A program made the translations under genes and the position numbers. From an uncultured Porphyromonadaceae bacterium (GTDB lineage Bacteria > Bacteroidota > Bacteroidia > Bacteroidales > Muribaculaceae), in the NCBI GenBank assembly GCA_937892215.1, contig CALAVE010000096.1, forward strand, positions 1 through 26,246: DNA of 26,246 nucleotides. Reading direction: 5' to 3'. The notes beneath the pieces were generated by a model, which did not search any database, had not been told where the DNA came from, and was given only the letters and a program-made list of their open reading frames with translations. This document shows, in pieces, positions 19,898 to 26,246 of the stretch. Each line of letters opens with the position of its first letter. Position 1 is the stretch's first letter.

Positions 19898-21007
19898 ATG
19901 AAGAAGATAATACAATTACTGATAATAGCCGGCATAACGCTGGCAAGCGTGTGCTGCGGCGGCCACTCGGCTAACCGCGAAAATCCGGTTAACGACTCCG
20001 TAATCACCAACGCACAGTTGCTGTTCATAGAGGCAACGCAAGGTTACACACTGGTGCGCATCACCGACCCGTGGCAGGACAATGCCGTGCTCCACACCTA
20101 CGTACTGGTACCGGCAGACTCGGTGCTCCCCGGCAACCTGCCCGAGGGGACCGTTATCCGTACTCCGCTCAGACGTGCCATCGTCTATTCATCGGTGCAC
20201 ACAAGCCTGATGAAAGAATTAGGCGCATTCGGCGCGCTCAAGGGAGTTACTGACCTGCAGTTCTTTACAGACTCGGCAGTGATTGCCGGTGCTGAGAGCG
20301 GCGCGATTACCGACTGCGGCTCGTCGATGAATCCGAATGTGGAGAAAGTGATTGAGACCGAGCCCGATGCCATTCTGCTGTCGCCATACCAGGATGCGAC
20401 CTACGGGCAAATCACCAAACTTAACATCCCCATAGTGGAGTGTGCCGACTATATGGAGACAACTCCACTGGGCAGAGCCGAATGGATAAAATTCTATGGA
20501 ATTCTCTTCAACAAAGAGAAAGAGGCCAATGAAATCTACGACAATGTGGTGAAGAACTACAACCGACTGAAAGCAGAGGCGCAGCAGGCGGCCAACGCAC
20601 CAAAAGTGCTGACAGAAACCGTAATAAGCAACGTGTGGAACGTGCCCGGCGGAAACAGTTACATGGCCCAGATTATACGAGATGCCGGCGGCAAATACCC
20701 GTGGTCGGCCGACACCCATACGGGGTCGCTTTCGCTCGACTTCAACCAAGTGCTCGCTGAGGCTCAGGATGCCGACGTGTGGCTCATCAAGTCGTTCAAC
20801 ATCCACACTTACGATGACCTACTGGGCGCTTACCCGCTCAATGCCGAATTCAAGGCGTTCAAGGAGCGAAAAATCTTTGCCTGCGACACTAACGAGAGCC
20901 GACTTTTTGAAGAGTTCCCGTTCCACCCTGAGCGACTGCTGAGCGACTACCAACTCATCTTCAGCGGCCGGACAGAAGGCTTAAACTTCTTCAAGCCGCT
21001 CAAATAG
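19898..21007 (+). CDS. ABC importer substrate-binding protein (BtuF/FecB type)
   Basis: A 369-aa periplasmic-binding protein of the class that carries B12, haem or ferric siderophores. The N-terminus MKKIIQLLIIAGITLASVCC suggests a lipoprotein, although the residues before Cys are not a textbook lipobox. Family features: IVYSSVHTSLMKELGAFGAL, GVTDLQFFTDSAV, MNPNVEKVIETEPDAILLSP, WIKFYGILFNKEKEANEIYD and the C-terminal HPERLLSDYQLIFSG. The permease and ATPase genes follow, so it feeds that transporter. The ligand cannot be told from sequence; no cobalamin riboswitch fits in the 141-bp upstream gap and no TonB receptor is adjacent. Confidence 0.87.
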   Translation: MKKIIQLLIIAGITLASVCCGGHSANRENPVNDSVITNAQLLFIEATQGYTLVRITDPWQDNAVLHTYVLVPADSVLPGNLPEGTVIRTPLRRAIVYSSVHTSLMKELGAFGALKGVTDLQFFTDSAVIAGAESGAITDCGSSMNPNVEKVIETEPDAILLSPYQDATYGQITKLNIPIVECADYMETTPLGRAEWIKFYGILFNKEKEANEIYDNVVKNYNRLKAEAQQAANAPKVLTETVISNVWNVPGGNSYMAQIIRDAGGKYPWSADTHTGSLSLDFNQVLAEAQDADVWLIKSFNIHTYDDLLGAYPLNAEFKAFKERKIFACDTNESRLFEEFPFHPERLLSDYQLIFSGRTEGLNFFKPLK

Positions 21008-21038
21008 CGCCCGATATGTCGGAATAAAAATTTATCCG

Positions 21039-21046
21039 TAAATTTG
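21039..21046 (+). promoter_or_regulatory. Possible internal promoter before the permease
   Basis: TAAATTTG matches the -7 consensus 8 nt before the ATG at 21055. No -33 TTTG is visible and the motif could be chance in AT-rich spacer. Confidence 0.3.
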
Positions 21047-21054
21047 CAGTGATT

Positions 21055-22092
21055 ATGAGTAACCGCCGATACGTGATATCAATCGTGACGCTGGCGCTGC
21101 TGCTGGCAGTACTGGCCGTGATGTGCCTGCTCATAGGCAGCGTGGATATCAACGCCGGTGCCGTGTGGGACATAATCTGCGGACGCGGAGCCGCCAACAA
21201 GGCTTGGGAGATAATTGTGCTGCAATCGCGTATTCCCATGATTTTCACCGCCATACTGGCCGGAGCCGCGCTGGCGGTGAGCGGACTGCTGTTGCAGACC
21301 ACATTCAATAATCCGCTGGCCGGGCCTTCGATACTGGGAGTATCGAGCGGCGCCGGGCTTGGCGTGGCAGTGGTGATGCTTGCCTACGGAGGCATGATAG
21401 GCAGCAGCGCCATGGGCGTGAATCTGGGCAGTTACCTCGCCACTCTGTTCGGAGCCGTTTCGGGAGCCGCCGCGGTGCTAATAACCCTGATGGCAATGGC
21501 GGCGATAGTGAAAAGCAACACCATGCTGCTGATAGTGGGCATACTAATCAGTTACCTGACGTCGAGCATAGTTTCTCTGCTCAACTCCATTGCCAGCGAG
21601 GAAGGCGTTCACAGTTATGTGGCATGGGGATTCGGCACATTCTCAGGCGTTTCCATGAGTCAGATGCCCGTTTTCGCATCACTAATCATACTTGCCTTAA
21701 TAGCATCGGTACTGATGGTGAAGCCGCTCAACGCGCTACTGCTGGGCACCCGATACGCACAAAACCTGGGTGTAAACACCGGTAGCGCACGAAACCGCCT
21801 ACTGCTAATAACCGGCATCCTCACCGCTGTAGTGACCGCCTTTTGCGGCCCGATAGGCTTTCTGGGGCTTGTGGTACCGCACATTGCACGCCTGGCCCTT
21901 GGCACAAGCAACCACAGCCGCTTGATTCCGGCCACCATCCTAGCCGGCGCCGACATAGCCCTGCTGTGCACACTGCTGAGTGTGAGCGGCTCGCACGGAA
22001 TCATTCCCATCAATGCCATCACACCAATCATAGGCATTCCCATCATACTCTATATAATCATCAATCGGCGACGCATAAATTACTTTAACTGA
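21055..22092 (+). CDS. ABC importer permease (BtuC/FecCD type)
   Basis: A 345-aa integral membrane protein. Features typical of FecCD permeases are SRIPMIFTAILAGAALAVSG, LLLQTTFNNPLAGPSILGVS (with the conserved NPLA and GxSSGA), GFGTFSGVS, LGVNTGSARNRLLLITGIL and FCGPIGFLGLVVPHIARLAL. About ten membrane segments are expected. A GTG two codons upstream (21049) is in frame, but ATG at 21055 is preferred. It lies 47 bp after the binding protein and 5 bp before the ATPase, forming one operon. Confidence 0.93.
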   Translation: MSNRRYVISIVTLALLLAVLAVMCLLIGSVDINAGAVWDIICGRGAANKAWEIIVLQSRIPMIFTAILAGAALAVSGLLLQTTFNNPLAGPSILGVSSGAGLGVAVVMLAYGGMIGSSAMGVNLGSYLATLFGAVSGAAAVLITLMAMAAIVKSNTMLLIVGILISYLTSSIVSLLNSIASEEGVHSYVAWGFGTFSGVSMSQMPVFASLIILALIASVLMVKPLNALLLGTRYAQNLGVNTGSARNRLLLITGILTAVVTAFCGPIGFLGLVVPHIARLALGTSNHSRLIPATILAGADIALLCTLLSVSGSHGIIPINAITPIIGIPIILYIIINRRRINYFN

Positions 22093-22097
22093 GCAGC

Positions 22098-22877
22098 ATG
22101 GCAATTCTCACCACACACGACCTATCGGTTGGTTTCAAGAACGGGAAGGCCGAAACCATCCTTCTGAGCGGGCTCAACCTCACGCTTGAGCAGGGCACGC
22201 TCACCGCGCTTCTGGGACGCAACGGCGCCGGCAAGTCAACGCTGCTACGCGCCATAGGCGGCTCGGAGCGACCGCTGGCCGGAGGTGTAAAGATTAACGG
22301 TGAAGATTTGCACAACATGACGTTCGCGCAGGCAGCAAGACTAATTGCGCTCGTAACCACAGAGCGCGTTTCGGTGGGCGCGCTTACGGTGAAAGAGCTG
22401 GTGGAACTCGGGCGCCAGCCGCACACAGGATTTCTGGGCAAACTCAGCGCGCAGGACAGAGAGGTGGTGGAGCGGGCCATGGAGAGCACCGGCATCAAGG
22501 AAATGGCCGGCAAAATGATGTCGCAACTCAGCGACGGAGAGAGGCAAAAAGTGATGATAGCCCGCGCACTGGCTCAGGAGACACCTGTAATAATACTTGA
22601 CGAGCCCACAGCGTTTCTCGACGTTGCCAATCGCATAGAGACCATGCAACTGCTTGGCGAACTTGCTCACGCTCAGGGCAAAGCCGTGCTCCTATCGAGC
22701 CACGACATATCACAGTCGCTCCGACTTGCCGACCAACTGTGGCTCGTAACCGACGACCGCCACGTAATCTGCGACAGTCCTCAGGACATACTGGATAACA
22801 ATGACATGGACAGAATCTTTAATTCAGGACATATAAGATTCAACCCTACCCTACTCGACTTTGACTACAAGTCTTAA
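22098..22877 (+). CDS. ABC importer ATPase (BtuD/FecE type)
   Basis: A 259-aa ATP-binding subunit. Walker A GRNGAGKST is at 40-48, signature LSDGERQ at 144-150, and Walker B VIILDEPTAF has Asp168 and Glu169. The H-loop is in SSHDISQSL. It drives import through the permease just upstream. The gene ends 4 bp from the stop of the convergent 3D-domain gene, and no terminator is visible between them. Confidence 0.94.
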   Translation: MAILTTHDLSVGFKNGKAETILLSGLNLTLEQGTLTALLGRNGAGKSTLLRAIGGSERPLAGGVKINGEDLHNMTFAQAARLIALVTTERVSVGALTVKELVELGRQPHTGFLGKLSAQDREVVERAMESTGIKEMAGKMMSQLSDGERQKVMIARALAQETPVIILDEPTAFLDVANRIETMQLLGELAHAQGKAVLLSSHDISQSLRLADQLWLVTDDRHVICDSPQDILDNNDMDRIFNSGHIRFNPTLLDFDYKS

Positions 22878-22881
22878 ATCC

Positions 22882-23265
22882 TTATAATTTTCTGATTTCC
22901 ACCGTAGTGGGGTTCACAAAGCCTATCGTGTCGCGGTAGGGCAACAAAAAGTCGATGCGCTTGCGCAGACGCGGCCCCATCTTATCCTTCACGACCCACT
23001 TTCCGTTAAGTTTCGGTATCCGTTCGCAGGTAACATCGATGGTGTCGCCCAGGCGGAATCCGTACTGGCGGAACATATCGTGCGAAAGAGCCACCCAGCG
23101 AATCTCGTAACGCTTCAGCTTGTCATTATCGATGCGAGCACCGCTTGCGGTCACCCAGCCAGCCCCGCCTCTGCCGGGATGATATTTGGTGGCGCGCATT
23201 GTGTAACTCTGCGACCATGCGACGGTGCAGACAGAAATCATGATTATAAACAGCAGTTTTCTCAT
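22882..23265 (-). CDS. Secreted 3D-domain (double-psi barrel) protein
   Basis: A 127-aa protein with signal peptide (MRKLLFIIMISVCTVAWS). The rest fits a small 3D/RlpA-like double-psi beta-barrel: TKYHPGRGGAGWVTASGARI, RWVALSHDMFRQYGFRLGDT, and WVVKDKMGPRLRKRIDFLLP, where the conserved Asp residues of the 3D motif would lie. Related domains act on peptidoglycan as lytic enzymes or bind it, but these short Bacteroidales versions are uncharacterised as far as I know. It has its own promoter and is divergent from the glycosidase. Confidence 0.75.
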   Translation of the reverse strand: MRKLLFIIMISVCTVAWSQSYTMRATKYHPGRGGAGWVTASGARIDNDKLKRYEIRWVALSHDMFRQYGFRLGDTIDVTCERIPKLNGKWVVKDKMGPRLRKRIDFLLPYRDTIGFVNPTTVEIRKL

Positions 23266-23296
23266 TATTGTCTTAGTTTTTACAGGTCAGCGATTG

Positions 23297-23304
23297 CAAA
23301 GATA
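23297..23304 (-). promoter_or_regulatory. Promoter of the 3D-domain gene
   Basis: On the minus strand TATCTTTG is a perfect -7 element about 31 nt before the ATG. No clear -33 box is seen. Confidence 0.55.
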
Positions 23305-23400
23305 ATGATAAAACTTTATCCCACAAAATCTTCAGCGTTTTCTGCCTCATACCAGAGATGCAGGGAAGCCACTCCACCGGTCATAAGTGAGGCGCCGCTA

Positions 23401-23431
23401 TTGCCGATATCAACTTTTTTTATTACATTTG
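23401..23431 (+). promoter_or_regulatory. Promoter of the GH2 gene
   Basis: TTG (23401-23403), 20 bp, TACATTTG (23424-23431), matching TAnnTTTG. The leader is about 20 nt. Confidence 0.6.
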
Positions 23432-23458
23432 TAACAAAGTAAACAATACCATTAACAA

Positions 23459-25846
23459 ATGAAGAAAACTATCATCCTTAGCATCTGTGCCATAGCCGCA
23501 ATTTCGGCTTCGGCGCAACGACTTGTGAGCAATCTGAGTCAGTGGCAATTCACACGCAATGGTGCCACGACCCAAGTAACAGTTCCTCACGACTGGGCAA
23601 TCAGCGGTCCGTTCGACAAGAAATACGACCTGCAAATAGTAGCCATCAAAGAAAACGGAGAAGAGACGGCTACCGAGCACACCGGCCGTAGCGGTTCTCT
23701 GCCATGGATAGGACAAGGCGAGTACAACACCACATTCACGGTGCCTGCCGGGCACAAATACGCCGAGCTGGTCTTTGACGGAGCCATGAGTGAGCCGGTG
23801 GTGTATATCAACGACCACGAGGCCGGACGATGGGCTTACGGCTACAACGCATTCCGCGTGGATGCCACGCCGTTTATCCATCATGACGGAAGTCCCAACA
23901 CCTTGCGCGTGGTTCTGAACAACTTGGAAGAGAGTAGCCGCTGGTATCCAGGCGGTGGCATATTCCGCCCCGTTACACTCATCAGCACACCGATGAAGAG
24001 ACACATTGATGAATGGGGGATTTTCGTGCGCACGCTCAGAGTAGCCGACGGCAAAGCGCAGGTTCTGGTTACCGCCGAATGCGAAACCAGTCTCGGCTCG
24101 GTGAATCTCACCGTGATTTCGCCCAGGGGAGTAACCGTAGCCAGCGAGAACGTGCCATGTTCAGAAATGGGACTGGCCGAGACCCAGTTCTCGATTAGCG
24201 AGCCGGACCTATGGTCGCCCGAAACCCCGAGCCTCTACACACTTAAAACCGAGCTTCTCACACCCGAAGGCAAAGTAATAGACAACACCAGCACACGTTT
24301 CGGCATCCGCACAATCTCGTTTACGCGCGAGAACGGGTTCCAGCTCAACGGGAAGACGCGCAAATTCCGTGGAGTTTGCCTACACCACGATCTGGGCCCG
24401 ATAGGCGCCGCTGTAAACAAGGCCGCACTTATCCGCCAGATAAAGATACTGAAAGACATGGGAGCCGACGCCATCCGCACATCTCACAACATGCCGTCCA
24501 CCATGCAGATGGAACTCTGCGACAGCCTGGGTATGCTGGTGATGGCCGAGAGTTTCGACAGCTGGAAAGACCCCAAGGTAAAAAACGGTTACGGCCGCTT
24601 CTGGGACGAATGGTGGCAGCGCGACATCACCAACCTGATAAAGAATCACCGCAATCATCCGTCGATAGTGATGTGGAGCGTGGGTAATGAGATACCGGAG
24701 CAGTGGAAAACCGAAGGAGCCGAGCGCTACCGCCGCTTGGTGGGACTGTGCCACCTGCTGGACCCTTCAAGGCCGGTAACTTGCGGTATGGATAACCCCG
24801 ATGCCGATATAGCCTCAGGATTTGCTTTCGCAGCCGATGTTCCGGGATATAACTATCGCACACACCGCTACGAACCCACGTTCCCGCAACTTCCGCAGGG
24901 CTTCTTGCTGGGTTCCGAGACAGCCTCCACAGTGAGCAGTCGCGGCGTGTATATGTTCCCCGACAACGAAGAAGTGGGCAAGGCCTATGATAACGGTCAG
25001 TGCTCAAGCTACGACGTGGAGCACTGCTGGTGGAGCAACCTGCCTGACGATGACTGGCGACTTCAGGACGACTTCAACTGGACCATAGGAGAATTCGTCT
25101 GGACCGGATTCGACTATCTGGGCGAACCCACGCCTTACGACGCATACTGGCCGTCGCGCAGCAGCTACTATGGCATAAGCGACCTCGCCGGCCTGCCAAA
25201 GGACCGATACTATCTGTATCGCAGCCACTGGAACAAGAATGACCACACGATTCACCTGCTTCCGCACTGGACGTGGCCCGACCGCAAGGGACAGGTTACA
25301 CCGGTGTATTGCTACACCGACTACCCAACGGCCGAATTATTTGTAAACGGCAAGAGCCAAGGCAAGATAACGAAGGACCGCACTTCGCGTCTGGACCGCT
25401 ACCGCCTGCGCTGGCGCGACGTAGTGTATGAACCGGGCGAACTCCGCGTGGTAGTGTATGATGATAACGGCAACGCAGCCGGCGAGAAGACCGTGAAAAC
25501 CGCCGGAAAAGCGGCAAAACTGAGACTCACTGCCGACAGGACAGAACTAATGCCGAACTCAGAGGACCTGGCATTCATAACAGTGGAAATGACCGATAAG
25601 AACGGTACGGTCTGCCCATTTGCCGACGACCAACTGCAGTTCGTTGTTTCCGGCGCAGGCAAGTTCCGTGCAGCATGTAACGGCGACGCCACTTCGCTGG
25701 AGCCGTTCACACAGCCCACGATGAAACTATTTGGCGGCAAACTCGTGGTGGTGGTTGAGGCCGGACAGACAACCGGCGACATCACGCTTACCGTGACAGC
25801 ACCCAAAAAGAAGATGAAGCAAAGCATCACCCTCAGCGTAAAGTAA
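23459..25846 (+). CDS. Secreted GH2 glycosidase (beta-galactosidase-like)
   Basis: A 795-aa enzyme with signal peptide (MKKTIILSICAIAAISASA, then QRL). The GH2 sugar-binding domain covers residues about 25-180 (TVPHDWAISGPF, ESSRWYPGGGIFRPV). An Ig-like domain runs to about 290. The TIM barrel holds the acid/base Glu411 (SVGNEIPEQ) and the probable nucleophile Glu487 (LGSETAS). A DUF4982-like segment (HWTWPDRKGQVTPVYCYTDY) and a final Ig-like GH2 domain complete it. GH2 covers beta-galactosidase, beta-glucuronidase and beta-mannosidase; this architecture fits beta-galactosidases of Bacteroidales glycan-use loci, but specificity is not fixed by motif. No SusC/D pair is adjacent. A strong terminator follows at 25876. 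Confidence 0.92.
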   Translation: MKKTIILSICAIAAISASAQRLVSNLSQWQFTRNGATTQVTVPHDWAISGPFDKKYDLQIVAIKENGEETATEHTGRSGSLPWIGQGEYNTTFTVPAGHKYAELVFDGAMSEPVVYINDHEAGRWAYGYNAFRVDATPFIHHDGSPNTLRVVLNNLEESSRWYPGGGIFRPVTLISTPMKRHIDEWGIFVRTLRVADGKAQVLVTAECETSLGSVNLTVISPRGVTVASENVPCSEMGLAETQFSISEPDLWSPETPSLYTLKTELLTPEGKVIDNTSTRFGIRTISFTRENGFQLNGKTRKFRGVCLHHDLGPIGAAVNKAALIRQIKILKDMGADAIRTSHNMPSTMQMELCDSLGMLVMAESFDSWKDPKVKNGYGRFWDEWWQRDITNLIKNHRNHPSIVMWSVGNEIPEQWKTEGAERYRRLVGLCHLLDPSRPVTCGMDNPDADIASGFAFAADVPGYNYRTHRYEPTFPQLPQGFLLGSETASTVSSRGVYMFPDNEEVGKAYDNGQCSSYDVEHCWWSNLPDDDWRLQDDFNWTIGEFVWTGFDYLGEPTPYDAYWPSRSSYYGISDLAGLPKDRYYLYRSHWNKNDHTIHLLPHWTWPDRKGQVTPVYCYTDYPTAELFVNGKSQGKITKDRTSRLDRYRLRWRDVVYEPGELRVVVYDDNGNAAGEKTVKTAGKAAKLRLTADRTELMPNSEDLAFITVEMTDKNGTVCPFADDQLQFVVSGAGKFRAACNGDATSLEPFTQPTMKLFGGKLVVVVEAGQTTGDITLTVTAPKKKMKQSITLSVK

Positions 25847-25875
25847 CGCCAAGAGGAGCGAACGTTCGCACTCTA

Positions 25876-25927
25876 ACACTGAGCGGCTGAGGACCTGCAC
25901 AGTCTCCCGCCGCTCAGTGTCTTTTTG
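25876..25927 (+). terminator. Intrinsic terminator of the GH2 gene
   Basis: ACACTGAGCGGC (25876-25887) pairs perfectly over 12 bp with GCCGCTCAGTGT (25909-25920), followed by CTTTTTG. A 12-bp palindrome, GCGAACGTTCGC, sits just before it at 25858-25869. Confidence 0.85.
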
Positions 25928-25938
25928 TGTGTAGCCTG

Positions 25939-26172
25939 TTACACGAGAGCCACCCGCTCAAGTACCATAGCATCGCCCGGCATCTGAACGGCATAGTAAT
26001 CGGGTTCGTCGGCAAGCACTTCCATTCCCATCACCCGCGCATCCTCCTGAATCTGCTCTTTGATTTCGGCAAATTTCCGCTCGGCATGCGCCCTATCGGT
26101 AAACCGGTAGGAGTCCACACCCTGGCTGTCGCCGTCGTGCACGGCTTCAAATCTCACTTCGTATCTTTCCAT
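25939..26172 (-). CDS. Small hypothetical protein
   Basis: A 77-aa acidic protein, MERYEVRFEAVHDGDSQGVD and onwards, with RAHAERKFAEIKEQIQEDAR as a probable helix. No signal peptide or membrane segment, and I recognise no family. Codon use matches the neighbourhood, and the predicted strand-helix-strand order looks like a real small fold. Copy 2 of the two-stem element lies 17 bp upstream of its ATG. It faces the GH2 gene across the terminator. Confidence 0.6.
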   Translation of the reverse strand: MERYEVRFEAVHDGDSQGVDSYRFTDRAHAERKFAEIKEQIQEDARVMGMEVLADEPDYYAVQMPGDAMVLERVALV

Positions 26173-26188
26173 CTCTTGAGTTATTTCA

Positions 26189-26231
26189 CTAAACCCGAAT
26201 CGGCCATTAGGCCGACAAAAGGCGGTTTTAG
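26189..26231 (+). repeat. Two-stem element, copy 2
   Basis: The outer stem 26189-26197/26223-26231 has one C/T mismatch (26194/26226). The inner stem TCGGCC/GGCCGA (26200-26205/26210-26215) closes an ATTA loop, and a 7-nt 3' bulge follows. It shares 23 of 24 bases with 18054-18077. If read on +, it would lead a gene beyond the window; on - it is in the 5' region of the 77-aa ORF. Confidence 0.6.
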
Positions 26232-26246
26232 AAAGTCTATTTATGC

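Overview
The window reads as a Bacteroidales chromosome, probably Muribaculaceae or a close relative, with an unrelated AT-rich block at its left end. Pointers to Bacteroidota are the repeated promoter pattern TTTG / 19-20 bp / TAnnTTTG, the rpsU-xerC-hpf gene order, SusE/F-like starch-binding repeats, C-terminal dockerin repeats and a secreted GH2 enzyme with a DUF4982-type tail. All assignments come from reading the sequence; no database was searched.

Layout. (1) 1-1486: very AT-rich DNA holding a 5'-truncated lysine/asparagine/acid-rich ORF on + and a frameshifted, 3'-truncated CoiA-like zinc-binding ORF on -, meeting head-on near 850. (2) 1572-4161, minus strand: rpsU, a XerC/D-type recombinase and the hibernation factor hpf, then tRNA-Thr(TGT)-Tyr(GTA)-Gly(TCC)-Thr(GGT). 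This tRNA order is normally followed by tuf; here the foreign-looking block follows instead. (3) 4311-7674, plus: an unrecognised secreted protein, an Xaa-Pro aminopeptidase and a gamma-carbonic-anhydrase-like protein. (4) 7782-10310, minus: a dicarboxylate/amino-acid symporter and a dGTPase-like HD hydrolase, overlapping by 14 bp. (5) 10401-14315, plus: two paralogous secreted repeat proteins (391 and 709 aa), each with its own regulatory region. (6) 14352-17879: a FemAB-like acyltransferase, a Wzx-like flippase, greA and a HIT protein. (7) 17942-19810: a third secreted protein with a CBM26-like module, SusE/F-like repeats and a dockerin, behind a long structured leader. (8) 19882-22877: a BtuFCD/FecBCD-type ABC importer. 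(9) 22882-26172: a 3D-domain protein, a GH2 glycosidase and a small orphan ORF.

How the genes fit together. The three repeat proteins at 10607, 12118 and 18200 look like secreted glucan-binding proteins. They sit in three separate transcription units that share promoter features: A/T-tract inverted repeats just upstream of or over the -33 box, and for two of them LacI-type AANCGNTT operator candidates. The minus-strand block combines ribosome hibernation, bS21 and tRNAs. The ABC importer is a closed lipoprotein-permease-ATPase set.

The most interesting unexplained signal is a ~45-nt two-stem element present twice (18051-18096 and 26189-26231). It has an identical ATTA loop, a conserved C/T mismatch and a U.G to C-G change that keeps the inner stem paired. 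The first copy lies in a leader that can fold in two mutually exclusive ways. I found no CRISPR array, insertion sequence or rRNA.
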